A DNA stretch of 64,000 nucleotides from positions 43,149-107,148 of the forward strand of contig NZ_JAFYYT010000053.1 in NCBI RefSeq assembly GCF_017549005.1. Reading direction: 5' to 3'. A model generated the notes under the pieces. It had not been told where the DNA came from, ran no database searches, and saw nothing but the letters and a program-made list of their open reading frames with translations. Shown one piece after another: positions 34,353 to 42,185 of this stretch. How positions within the stretch are numbered: position 1 is the stretch's first letter; every line of letters begins with the position of its first letter. Source of the DNA: Ruminococcus sp. GTDB lineage: Bacteria > Bacillota > Clostridia > Oscillospirales > Ruminococcaceae. A program made the position numbers and the translations under genes.

Positions 34353-34550
34353 TCATGCTGCCTGTTCGGACTGCTCCTGCAATGCGATAAGCTTTTCAAG
34401 CTGTTCCGCAGTTATGAGTCCCTGTTTGTAAAAAGCATTGTAGTAACCGATCTTCATTGCCTTTACAAACTCTTTCTCCTGTTCGTCTGTCAGAGCAATA
34501 GATGAAGTGGTTTCTGTTGTTACGATGGTTTCATTTTCATTCCTTTTCAT
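34353..34550 (-). CDS. small SHOCT-like protein
   Basis: 65 residues from ATG 34550 with AGGAG four bases upstream; a GTG at 34610 with AAGGAGG seven bases upstream would give an 86-residue form. The C-terminal part ALTDEQEKEFVKAMKIGYYN / AFYKQGLITAEQLEKLIALQ ends with the short-helix G-x-I/L-T-x-E-Q-x-x-K pattern of SHOCT domains. About 100 bases before the serine recombinase start on the same strand; possibly a small regulator of the element. Function unknown. Confidence 0.55.
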   Translation of the reverse strand: MKRNENETIVTTETTSSIALTDEQEKEFVKAMKIGYYNAFYKQGLITAEQLEKLIALQEQSEQAA

Positions 34551-35165
34551 AATACTCCTATCCGCTGCATTTTTTGCAGACTTTTCATATAAAAATTTCG
34601 GTATTTTCACTTTCATCCCTCCTTGAAAATTTTTTGTTTCTGAGATGAAACACGTTATGTAATTTGTCTGCGAATCTGCAAATCGTATACCCATTATAGC
34701 TCACTGGAACTTCATATTCAATTGACATTATGGCAGAAAAAAGCCCCCGAAAAAAAGCGCTTTTCCGGGGGTATACTGCTATCTCTGATAGGGAGTATTC
34801 TGTTGTATTAAAAGTCATAAAAGCACAGCAACTACTCATTCCTGTTGTCAAAATCAAACAAGCGTTTGCTAATCATATTTTTATCCATTCAGATGTTCGT
34901 GTAAGGTTTGTACAAATATGCTTCTTCAAAAAATCTGATTTCCGTCAGGGGGCTACTGCAAGTCTGTATTCTGTTGCAACGAAGAATAGATACTTGTAAG
35001 ATGTGGCTCTGCTCTTGATGCAGTAGATACTGCTGCAAGGGATGATTTTATTTTTTATAGCAAGATAACAAGTTTGAAGTCCTTATACATATTTTATAAA
35101 GGCAAAGGGGCTGGGAATTTCCCAAAAAAGCGAGCTGCAAGTGTTACGGATTTTTCAAAAAATCG

Positions 35166-35269
35166 AAAGTGTACGTACACTTGATATGCTTGCTCCCCTC
35201 TGAAAAAGCAAATACAGCTTTTGAAGGAAATGCCAAAGTGTACTGACACTGGCGTTGCTTGCTCTCCTC
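35166..35269. repeat. 35-base direct repeat, two copies, with palindrome
   Basis: Copies at 35166-35200 and 35235-35269 share AAAGTGTAC at the start, ACACT in the middle and TGCTTGCTC(C/T)CCTC at the end. The first copy contains the perfect 16-base palindrome AAGTGTACGTACACTT (35167-35182). Confidence 0.75.
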
Positions 35270-35466
35270 CCAGGCGCGCTAAAGGAGCCGAAAACTTTTT
35301 AAGTTTTTCTCTGTATCGCAGGAGAAACTTTCATTGAAAATCATAATATTCCGAACTCCGTTGGAAATGAAAAATGTACTCAGTTATCACTTCTACAGAA
35401 ATCATTTTCAGGAAAAATCTCTTTCTGCGCTTGCCATTTTGAAATAGATTTCAAAATCGGTGTATT

Positions 35467-35600
35467 TGATGTATTTGGTGTCTAATTGCCTGTATTCCGA
35501 AACTTCAAAAATACATCTGATACAGCGGCGATGTATTCAGTGTGTATCCGAAAACGGCTTAACACCGTATGTGAATACACTGAATACACCAAATACATCA
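35467..35600. repeat. nested inverted repeats
   Basis: Outer arms TGATGTATTTGGTGT (35467-35481) and ACACCAAATACATCA (35586-35600), 15 of 15 bases; inner arms GTATTCAGTGT (35533-35543) and ACACTGAATAC (35577-35587). Arm spacing is about 104 bases for the outer pair. Confidence 0.8.
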
Positions 35601-35845
35601 TTTTTCAAATTCAGATGAAAATTACTTTTCCCAAAGGAGACTGTTTTTATAAAGCTGAGTCATGTACCGTGTACCAAAAGTAACAAACGTAACAGCTCAT
35701 AAATGTGGTACATCTGGTACGTGGTACGGCGCTGCTATTCTTAAGAGTTTGAAAACTGTAATGGATTTCAAAAACGGTGTGTTTGCTGCACATGGTGCGT
35801 AAACGGCTATATATCGCGGAGCTTTTTACACAGCTGCTGTTCCAT

Positions 35846-35885
35846 TGCTGTACATGAGGTGTGTAGTGCTGTACATAGGTGTGTA
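35846..35885 (+). repeat. tandem 19-20-base repeat
   Basis: TGCTGTACATGAGGTGTGTA (35846-35865) and TGCTGTACATAGGTGTGTA (35867-35885), one base apart and differing by one base indel. Confidence 0.75.
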
Positions 35886-35890
35886 AAAGG

Positions 35891-35946
35891 AATGCCGTAA
35901 AATAGAGGCAAACTGAAATTTTACACATCTACACGGCATTTTTTTA
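35891..35946 (+). terminator. terminator-like hairpin
   Basis: AATGCCGT (35891-35898) with ACGGCATT (35933-35940), inner AAAAT/ATTTT pairing, then a run of T. Confidence 0.6.
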
Positions 35947-36303
35947 ATTCCATCTGAGATTTTTTCTGTAGAGCATATCAATAAAAATCATTTTTTTCAG
36001 TTCTGCTTCGACAATTAAAATGAGCATTTCTTTTCTTCATTGACCCTGTGCATTGTAAAAATCCTCACAGTGATATTCGCTGCAAAACTCTTTTTCCTTT
36101 GCTACTTTTTTCCCTGATTTAAGGGCGCACTTATATACCACTTTCATGGTATGTGCGCTCTGCGAGGCTTTAATATAAGTCTTGAAATAATTTTTACATT
36201 ATAATTTTTGTCTGAAAATATCAGCGAGTATAGCTATAATCTTCACAATTGCTTAACAAAGGAAATCTTATAATAACTAAATTGTAAAATTTTTATTATC
36301 ATA

Positions 36304-36332
36304 TTGAAAAAATATGTAAAATGTGATATAAT
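36304..36332 (+). promoter_or_regulatory. promoter of the LRR gene
   Basis: TTGAAA (36304-36309), 17-base spacer, TATAAT (36327-36332), extended by TG. Confidence 0.7.
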
Positions 36333-36391
36333 GCTATTGTTGATAAGCTACACATTTTTATTTAAAATTTATAAAAGGAGAGATATTATTT

Positions 36392-37078
36392 ATGCAGCAG
36401 AATAACATGGAAATTGTCAATGGAGTTTTAATAAAATATAATGGATTAGATGATGAAATCATTATTCCAGATACAGTTACTCGTATTGGCACAAAAGCCT
36501 TTTTTGAATATTTTAACATTGAAAGTATTATAATGCCAGATTCGGTATTATATATAGACGAATTAGCTTTTCGTGACTGTATAAGTTTAACAAGTATTAA
36601 ACTTTCTGCCAATTTGATTAGTATTGGAAAATCAGCCTTTATGGGGTGTAGTGATTTAAAGAAAATAATAATTCCAGATTCAGTAACAGATATAGGTTAC
36701 GAAGCTTTTGAATACTGTAGTTCATTAAAGGAAATCTCCTTATCAAATTCTCTTAAAAGCATTGAATCCGGCATGTTTGAAGGCTGTGCAATTGAAAAAA
36801 TAATAATTCCCGATTCGGTAAATATAATTGATGATGCTGCATTTTTTGAATGCAGTAAGCTTAAAGAAATAGTAATTCCCAATTCAGTTACTTGCATTGG
36901 TAGTCAAGCTTTTACTGGATGTAGTAGTTTAATATCTATAACTATTCCAGATTCTGTAACAAGTATCGGTGACCTTGCTTTTGAGAATTGTACCAGTTTA
37001 ACATCTGTAACAATTCCTGATTCAGTAACAAAGATGGGAAATAACGTTTTTGAGGGTTGCATCAATTTAAAAAATTAG
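36392..37078 (+). CDS. BspA-type leucine-rich-repeat protein (LRR_5)
   Basis: 228 residues made almost entirely of about nine 23-residue LRR_5 units with the phrase IxIPDSVTxIGxxAFxxCxSLxx, e.g. around residues 90, 160 and 185. Such repeats form a curved binding surface. Unlike surface BspA proteins it has no signal peptide, anchor or dockerin and starts MQQNNMEIVNGVLIKYNG, so it is probably cytoplasmic or lacks its export part. AAGGAG is 10-11 bases before the ATG. It is followed 11 bases later by a WYL-domain gene. Markedly AT-rich compared with the chromosome around it, consistent with transfer. Confidence 0.85.
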   Translation: MQQNNMEIVNGVLIKYNGLDDEIIIPDTVTRIGTKAFFEYFNIESIIMPDSVLYIDELAFRDCISLTSIKLSANLISIGKSAFMGCSDLKKIIIPDSVTDIGYEAFEYCSSLKEISLSNSLKSIESGMFEGCAIEKIIIPDSVNIIDDAAFFECSKLKEIVIPNSVTCIGSQAFTGCSSLISITIPDSVTSIGDLAFENCTSLTSVTIPDSVTKMGNNVFEGCINLKN

Positions 37079-37089
37079 GAGTACATATT

Positions 37090-37785
37090 ATGCCTCCAAA
37101 ACAGAAAAAGCCAAAAGAAGAGTGGAAAGACTACATCACTGATTCTAAGTTGATGGTTTTATACGTACTGCTGAAGTATACTGATGAAAAACATATGCTT
37201 GAAAAAAAGAAACTTGCTTCCATAATTGAAAGAGAATTCGGAGAGCATCATGCTATAAACATCAAAACCATTGACACAAGTCTAGATGCAATCGAAAGCT
37301 TCCTTGAGAACAAAAGCGATATATTCGGAAAATATAAGAGCGGCGCCAAAAATGGTAAAAAGATAAAGACTAACATTAGGATTGAGCATATATTCAGCGA
37401 TCATGAGTTGAGATTTCTAATCGATATGGTAAGTTCATGCGAATATATAAGAATCGAAGAACGCAAAGATCTTATTCAAAAACTACTGACACTTTCTTCA
37501 AAGAATCTTGCTTCTGAGCTAAGACCTTATATTTTAAACTGTCCTAAAAAGAATAAGCCTATGAGGACTGAATTTGACAGAAACCTGAAAGTGATTCATG
37601 AAGCAATCGTTCATAAAAAACAGATACGTTTTTACCGTGCAACTCGTCAGACTAGTGGATTTCTGCTGCTTTCTCAGTTTCAGCTTGCGTTTCCTTTTCT
37701 GTTACAGCAGCAGTTGTTACCGCCTCTGTCGCCTGAGTTGTTTCAGCAGTTGTGTCAATACTTTCCTGACTTCCACAGCCTGTGA
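37090..37785 (+). pseudogene. WYL-domain regulator truncated by a deletion
   Basis: ATG 37090 follows AGGAG at eight bases. The first ~185 codons read as the N-terminal part of a WYL transcription factor: helix-turn-helix-like MVLYVLLKYTDEKHMLEKKK / LASIIEREFG, then IKTNIRIEHIFSDHELRFLID and the entry to the WYL domain, HEAIVHKKQIRFYR (about 37640). There the family sequence ends abruptly and the frame continues for about 50 codons that are simply the antisense of a lipoprotein gene. The ligand-sensing WYL domain is therefore missing. Confidence 0.7.
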
Positions 37786-37837
37786 GCAGTCCTGCGATCA
37801 TCAGGAATGGGATCATGATTTTCATTGTATGTTTCAT
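37652..37837 (-). pseudogene. lipoprotein N-terminal fragment
   Basis: 61 codons from ATG 37837 with GGAGG eight bases upstream: lipoprotein signal MKHTMKIMIPFLMIAGLLTGCGS (lipobox L-T-G-C) and a Thr/Glu-rich linker, stopping at 37652 just after the junction with the WYL gene. The functional domain is gone. The flavodoxin genes nearby suggest it once carried a flavodoxin or similar domain, but that is a guess. Its promoter still carries the LysR site at 37922. Confidence 0.65.
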
Positions 37838-37871
37838 AAGCAATACCTCCGTTTCGGTTTTCTTTACCTAC

Positions 37872-37936
37872 ATTATAGCAAAACGGAGACCTCATGAGAA
37901 GTCTCCGTTTGTTATGACCTATTAACCTTTGGGTTA
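37872..37936 (-). promoter_or_regulatory. LysR-site promoter of the truncated lipoprotein gene
   Basis: Minus-strand TTCTCA (37895-37900), 17 bases, TATAAT (37872-37877). The palindrome TTAACC-TTT-GGGTTA lies at about 37922-37936, centred near -63 from the expected start. Same layout as 41048-41113. Confidence 0.6.
37881..37910 (-). terminator. terminator of lysR (37941-38828)
   Basis: AAACGGAGAC / GTCTCCGTTT ten-pair stem, 31 bases after the lysR stop; overlaps the next promoter. Confidence 0.75.
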
Positions 37937-37940
37937 TTAC

Positions 37941-38828
37941 TTATTCAGCTTTTTTCACCGCATTCAGGAACCGCTTCACGGTCTTGCTCGGTTTCGGTGC
38001 ATGAAGCAGACCGAAGGGCATAGAATAGTCCCAGTCCACAGGCAGCGTTTTCAGCAGCGGATGGACATTAGACCACATATCAATGCACATCAGGACATGA
38101 TCGCTGTTCTCGCAATCGTTGAACACCGAAAGATTGATGAAATCAAAGGTCACAATGTTGATCTCAGGGTGTTCTTCCGTGAGCCATTTGCGAAGCCTGT
38201 CCGTTTCCTCGTTCCAGCCCTCACGGATCAGCATGATCGACCTGCCGTGCAGGTCTTCCACGGTCAGCCTGTCTTTTTTCGCAAGAGGATCATAAACCGA
38301 TACTGCACAGCGCATCGGTACATCTGCTACAAATTGTGCAGCACACTGCCAGTGTTTCAGCGCCCGTTCATCATAAACTCCGCACACGATGTCAATGTTC
38401 TTTCCCATGTTTTTGAGTATCTCTCTTGCGTTTTCGGGAGTGTTTTCAAAGGGGACGAGCTGGAATTTGATGTCGGGGATCTCCTCTCTGATCTGCGTCC
38501 ACATATCCACAATGGTCTGTCCGGGTGTCATGGTCGATGTACCGATACGAAGTACAGACGGTTGTGTGTCATCGGCTTTCTTCGCCCTCTCTACCGATTC
38601 ACGGCAATAGGCAATGATATACCGTGCATCCTCATAGACCGATTGTCCTGCCTTTGTAAGCTGCAAGCCCCTGTGCGTGCGTGTAAACAGACGAACGCCG
38701 AGACTGTCCTCCAAAAGATTGATCTGCTTGATTACCGCAGGTGGCGAGATAAACAGTGCTTCCGCCGCTTTATTGAAGCTGCCGCTGTCTGCGACAACGA
38801 TAAATGTGTCGAGCTGGTGGTTATACAT
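37941..38828 (-). CDS. LysR-type regulator of the flavodoxin/AKR operon
   Basis: 295 residues. N-terminal winged helix-turn-helix MYNHQLDTFIVVADSGSFNKAAEALFISPPAVIKQINLLE (1-40) and a substrate-binding domain from about 90. The family motif is intact throughout. It is flanked on both sides by copies of the palindrome AACC-TTT-(A/G)GGTT: in its own promoter (38898-38909), in that of the truncated lipoprotein, and in that of the flavodoxin operon (41100-41113). It is therefore probably both self-regulating and an activator of these genes. Ligand unknown; a quinone or aldehyde-type electrophile would fit the targets. Confidence 0.9.
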   Translation of the reverse strand: MYNHQLDTFIVVADSGSFNKAAEALFISPPAVIKQINLLEDSLGVRLFTRTHRGLQLTKAGQSVYEDARYIIAYCRESVERAKKADDTQPSVLRIGTSTMTPGQTIVDMWTQIREEIPDIKFQLVPFENTPENAREILKNMGKNIDIVCGVYDERALKHWQCAAQFVADVPMRCAVSVYDPLAKKDRLTVEDLHGRSIMLIREGWNEETDRLRKWLTEEHPEINIVTFDFINLSVFNDCENSDHVLMCIDMWSNVHPLLKTLPVDWDYSMPFGLLHAPKPSKTVKRFLNAVKKAE

Positions 38829-38863
38829 AATAATGCTCCCTTCGTAGAGATCTGCTATATTCC

Positions 38864-38909
38864 ATTATATCACAGCACCGACGAAAAAGCAAGCATAAAC
38901 CTTTAGGTT
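38864..38909 (-). promoter_or_regulatory. lysR promoter with LysR site
   Basis: Minus-strand TTGCTT (38887-38892), 17 bases, TATAAT (38864-38869); palindrome AACCTTTAGGTT at 38898-38909, centred near -47, just upstream of -35. Confidence 0.6.
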
Positions 38910-38916
38910 AATGCCA

Positions 38917-38949
38917 AAAGACCTGTCCAAACATATCAGACAGGTCTTT
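38917..38949 (-). terminator. terminator of flavodoxin/AKR operon
   Basis: AAAGACCTGTC (38917-38927) / GACAGGTCTTT (38939-38949), eleven pairs, with TTTT on the minus strand. Confidence 0.85.
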
Positions 38950-38957
38950 CATACATC

Positions 38958-39404
38958 TTATACCTTTGCAGACAGCTTTTTTGCATCGGAGGAGTTCACG
39001 ATCATACCCTCATAGGAAAGTCCGTAAAGCCCGGCAAAGCGTGACATTGTATATTCTCCGGCTTCAAGCATCCACTTTTCGGGTGCTGCTCCCTGAAAGA
39101 TAAAGAACAGCTTGCCGCTCAGTTCTCCTTGCCCGACCGGACCATAGCATCTGTCAAGCAAAGTACGCACACTGCCACAGATGTTGTGCCAGTAAAGCGG
39201 CGAGCCGATCACAAGCACATCTGCCGCCTTGATCTTTGCGATCACTTCATCAAACTGATCGTTAGGGAGCTTCTGTCCGTACACGCCGATCACATAGTTT
39301 GTCAGATTCAGCGTTTCGTAATTCTTACCGTTCAGCAATATCTTCGCAAGTCCGGCAGTATTTCCATCAGGATTCGGGCTGCCGTTGATAAATAAAATGC
39401 TCAT
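38958..39404 (-). CDS. flavodoxin-fold NAD(P)H-dependent oxidoreductase
   Basis: 148 residues, MSILFINGSPNPDGNTAGLAK: the phosphate loop of FMN-binding proteins (S-P-N-P-D-G-N-T). Further DVLVIGSPLYWHNICGSVRTLLDRCYG (about 68-95) is the flavin isoalloxazine-contact region of the NADPH-dependent FMN reductase family. Cytoplasmic; reduces quinones, nitro compounds or free flavin. Last gene of a three-gene leftward operon with an aldo/keto reductase and an anchored flavodoxin. Confidence 0.85.
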   Translation of the reverse strand: MSILFINGSPNPDGNTAGLAKILLNGKNYETLNLTNYVIGVYGQKLPNDQFDEVIAKIKAADVLVIGSPLYWHNICGSVRTLLDRCYGPVGQGELSGKLFFIFQGAAPEKWMLEAGEYTMSRFAGLYGLSYEGMIVNSSDAKKLSAKV

Positions 39405-39415
39405 ATCATTTCTCC

Positions 39416-40303
39416 TTACCAGTTCTTTGTTTCCTTCTCACTTCGATTGTTCTTCTTGCGTTCCTCGACCATCTTCACGAACCACTCCACCATTGCAGGA
39501 TCGTAGTGGGAGAAGAACGAGCTTGTCGCCGTGTCGAGGGCGGCGATCGCTGTCATATCCTCATCGGACAGTACGAAATCGAAAACGTCGATATTCTGGA
39601 TCATACGATCTCTGTGTGTGGACTTTGGCAGCACCACAACACCACGCTGGATATTCCAGCGGAGCATGACCTGTGCGGAGGTCTTGCCATATTTTTTGCC
39701 GATATTTATGAGCGTTTCATTCTCAAACAGACCTCCTCTGCCTTCACCGAAGGGCGCCCACGCCTCACACTGTACGCCGTACTTGTCCATATACTCCTTA
39801 GCAACCTTCTGCTGATTGAGGACGTGCGTTTCCACCTGATTTACCATTGGCACGATGTTCGCAAAGCTGGCGATGTCTACCAGTCTGTCAGGATAGAAGT
39901 TGGATACGCCGATCGCACGGAGAACGCCCTCGTTGTAAAGCTCCTCCAATGCACGGTATGCACCGTAATAATCACTAAATGGCTGGTGCAGGAGCATCAG
40001 GTCGAGATAGTCCGTTTTCAGCTTTTCAAGGGAGGTGTAGACCGACTTCTTGCATTCCTCGTAGCCGTAATGCTCCACCCAGACCTTAGTTGTCAGGAAA
40101 ATATCCTCCCTCGGAATACCTGACTTTGCGATCGCTGCCCCGACTTCCTCCTCGTTGAAATAACTCTGCGCTGTGTCGATCAGACGATAGCCCACTGAAA
40201 GTGCATCGGTCACGCATCTCTCGCACTCATCCTTTGTCACCTGATACACGCCGTAGCCGAGCATAGGCATTTTGATCCCATTGTTGAGCTGTACATATTC
40301 CAT
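39416..40303 (-). CDS. aldo/keto reductase
   Basis: 295 residues from ATG 40303, six bases after GGGAGG. TIM-barrel reductase with the tetrad visible: Asp and Tyr in RLIDTAQSYFNEEEVG (about 45-60), Lys in DIFLTTKVW (about 76-84), His in LDLMLLHQPF (about 108). The cofactor segment PKSTHRDRMIQNIDVFDF near residue 235 fits NADPH. It should reduce aldehydes or ketones such as methylglyoxal. Twelve bases upstream of the FMN-reductase gene in one operon. Confidence 0.93.
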   Translation of the reverse strand: MEYVQLNNGIKMPMLGYGVYQVTKDECERCVTDALSVGYRLIDTAQSYFNEEEVGAAIAKSGIPREDIFLTTKVWVEHYGYEECKKSVYTSLEKLKTDYLDLMLLHQPFSDYYGAYRALEELYNEGVLRAIGVSNFYPDRLVDIASFANIVPMVNQVETHVLNQQKVAKEYMDKYGVQCEAWAPFGEGRGGLFENETLINIGKKYGKTSAQVMLRWNIQRGVVVLPKSTHRDRMIQNIDVFDFVLSDEDMTAIAALDTATSSFFSHYDPAMVEWFVKMVEERKKNNRSEKETKNW

Positions 40304-40316
40304 AGTAGACCTCCCA

Positions 40317-41015
40317 TTAGTCATTGATATATCCCTGACTTTTCAGCCAATTCGTAACTTCATTCAGATCGGTATTATTTCCGTTAAAACCCTCTGCGAC
40401 CGTTGCCCCGTCACATTCGTCCTTCAGAAGCTCATAGCCCGAATCCACGCCGCTGCCCTGATTGGTGCAGAACGGAACGATGGTCTTTCCGCTGACATCG
40501 TATTCCTCAAAGAAAGAACCGATCGGCATCGGGGCATTGAACCACCATACGGGAAATCCCACATAGATCGTGTCGTACTGATCGAGATCATCGGGAAGTC
40601 CGATCAGCTTCGGACGGGTGTTAAACAGTTCCTCCCAGAACGCACGATAAGCCGTCAGCGGATAACTCTCATAATAGAGCCTGCTTGTCTGAATGCTGTA
40701 CAAGTCAGCACCCGTTGCTTGCTGGAAAAGTCTTGCAACGTACTCCGTGTTACCGTAAACATTGCCGCTGTTATCCGTTCTCATACTTGCCGATGAAACA
40801 GCATCGGTCTTGTCGAGATCGACTACATCTGCCTGCGAGAAATAGACCACAAGCGACTTCGTTTCACTTTCACCTCTGATAATCGCATTGTCCTTCTTGT
40901 TGCTCTTACCACCTAAAATGATGACAAGCGATATGATAACAAGTATCAGCAGGACAACAAGAAGCGCTTTCAGAAGTCCCTTGACTGTCAGTTTCTTTTT
41001 TGCCTTTTCTTCCAT
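40317..41015 (-). CDS. membrane-anchored flavodoxin
   Basis: 232 residues. N-terminal anchor KGLLKALLVVLLILVIISLVIIL (about 13-36), then a flavodoxin-like domain: SLVVYFSQADVVDLDKT (about 54), DTIYVGFPVWWFNAPMPIGSFFEEYD (about 142), IVPFCTNQGSGVDSGYELL (about 172). The extracytoplasmic placement is inferred from the single helix with positive residues before it. First gene of the operon, 62 bases or so after the LysR-controlled start point. Flavodoxins of this type occur as lipoproteins or anchored proteins in many Clostridia; redox partner unknown. Confidence 0.85.
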   Translation of the reverse strand: MEEKAKKKLTVKGLLKALLVVLLILVIISLVIILGGKSNKKDNAIIRGESETKSLVVYFSQADVVDLDKTDAVSSASMRTDNSGNVYGNTEYVARLFQQATGADLYSIQTSRLYYESYPLTAYRAFWEELFNTRPKLIGLPDDLDQYDTIYVGFPVWWFNAPMPIGSFFEEYDVSGKTIVPFCTNQGSGVDSGYELLKDECDGATVAEGFNGNNTDLNEVTNWLKSQGYIND

Positions 41016-41047
41016 GATAACACCCCCGATCGAAGTTCTTTGAGTGT

Positions 41048-41113
41048 ATTATACCATGAAAAGAAGGCTTTGAGAAGTTTCGATTGGTTATATGGTTTGA
41101 ACCTTTGGGTTAT
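41048..41113 (-). promoter_or_regulatory. LysR-controlled promoter of the flavodoxin/AKR operon
   Basis: Minus-strand TTCTCA (41071-41076), 17 bases, TATAAT (41048-41053). Palindrome AACC-TTT-GGGTT (41100-41112) centred near -65 of the expected start, the classical LysR activation position. Confidence 0.7.
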
Positions 41114-41211
41114 AACTTGCTGTAATTATGGATCATCAAAGAGCTACGCCTTCCGTACACGGTCACTGAGGACATAGCCCTTTCCTTATGCTGTGATCAT
41201 ATCAGTCCTGA

Positions 41212-41379
41212 ATCTCCTGCATCATAGTTGCACCGTCCTTGAAGCCGACCTTGTAGGCAGCTCTCATCTCAGCGGCGGCAGTCTCGCTCACGCAGTCAAG
41301 TATCTTGTGGAATACGTCAATCTGCTCCTCGTTCAGTGAATTTTCAAACGGTATGCAGAGCTTGTTGAACTCGTCTCGG
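41212..41379 (-). pseudogene. remnant of a DUF6809-like small protein
   Basis: Minus strand reads RDEFNKLCIPFENSLNEEQ, IDVFHKILDCVSETAAAEMR, AAYKVGFKDGATMMQEIQD and stops at 41212, with no start codon: the C-terminal two thirds of a helical protein like the DUF6809 family, common near mobile elements in Clostridia. Its 5' end is replaced at about 41380 by unrelated plus-strand coding sequence. Confidence 0.55.
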
Positions 41380-41742
41380 TTTTATTACTGTAAAACCAAC
41401 CGTCCAAACTTTACTACCCTTGAGGTATATAACTATATCCCGAGAGGCTATGATAATGATTATGGAGCTCCAAACGGAGAATCTTTCATAATAACTGATA
41501 TACATTACGACCACGCTACAGCTCTTGTCGCATATGGCGGCTGCTACTGGGCCGGTCCTTCAGAGGTCATGGTTGGAGATCTTTCGTCTCCTCTTTCCTT
41601 TAAGCCACATCTCATAAGGCTGTACGATTTATTTGATCCAGATAGTGAAGCAGAGATTGACGTTATTGATTTTGAAAGCTGGGACAACGGATTATCACTA
41701 AAAATTGACTGCAAAAGAACTGTTATCATGAGTATTGAATAA
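41380..41742 (+). pseudogene. C-terminal fragment of an unknown protein
   Basis: About 120 codons (YYCKTNRPNFTTLEVYNYI ... IYGG-like centre VAYGGCYWAGPSEVMVGDL ... CKRTVIMSIE stop) that begin at the junction with the DUF6809-like remnant. An apparent longer frame from 41305 is the antisense of that remnant. Not recognised; probably the tail of a displaced gene. Confidence 0.4.
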
Positions 41743-41952
41743 TTGAAACAAATGCTGTATTGAAGGCTTGTACTGCATTCTTCTAGGCTCAGAGATAATG
41801 TTGTTGAAACCGTATTCAATTAGAAGAATAGTATTTCATCAGGTAAAATCTCATTCCATACAAGTATTCCATACGAAAAAAATAAAAGGCTAATTATAGG
41901 CGAAAACGAGGCTTTATAAATATTCGAATCCCTCTCTGTCCGCTCTTTTAAG

Positions 41953-41995
41953 AAGCCTGTATTTCGAGAAAAACACCGAAATACAGGCTTTTCTC
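41953..41995 (+). terminator. 14-bp-stem terminator
   Basis: AAGCCTGTATTTCG (41953-41966) with CGAAATACAGGCTT (41977-41990), then TTCTC. Confidence 0.8.
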
Positions 41996-42119
41996 ATGCC
42001 TGTAGAAAACAGTTTTAAATGCATTTTTGCAGTCGCGTGTGAAGAAAAAACAGGCGTTATGCACACGGAATGCACATGAAATGCACACGACGAAAGGCAG
42101 TATAACGATACAAAATAAG

Positions 42120-42146
42120 CCAGCTCCTTTACGGAGCTGGTCTTTT
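42120..42146. terminator. terminator before the AKR fusion gene (convergent side)
   Basis: CCAGCTCC / GGAGCTGG with TTTAC loop, then TCTTTTT on plus. It is also the first hairpin after the leftward operon ending at 42186. Confidence 0.75.
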
Positions 42147-42185
42147 TATAATTTCATATTTGTTGTTGCTAATGGTATGTATAGT

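Larger units (their letters stand above)
34695..36303. other. 1.6-kb non-coding, repeat-rich region of the element
   Basis: No open frame has a credible start, ribosome site and composition. The stretch holds a CCCCCGAAAA...TTTTCCGGGGG hairpin (34744-34771), several direct and inverted repeats (listed separately), a terminator-like hairpin and a GCGCAC...GTGCGC palindrome (36124-36159). A short minus-strand reading near 36060-36110 (KEKEFCSEYHCEDFYNA) may be a gene scrap. The organisation resembles a replication, transfer or control region of an integrated mobile element; which of these is not decidable here. Confidence 0.5.

Noticed and set aside
36392-37785. LRR + WYL pair as a phage-defence system
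   Set aside because: WYL regulators often sit in defence islands, but here the WYL domain is deleted and the LRR protein has no effector domain. No evidence beyond adjacency.
37929-38906. 325-codon plus-strand frame antisense to lysR
   Set aside because: The LysR protein on the other strand is complete and recognised; this frame is an overlap shadow rich in Cys/His.
41305-41742. Intact 145-residue gene
   Set aside because: Its first 25 codons are the antisense of a DUF6809-like remnant; only the part after 41380 looks like real coding sequence, and it lacks a start.
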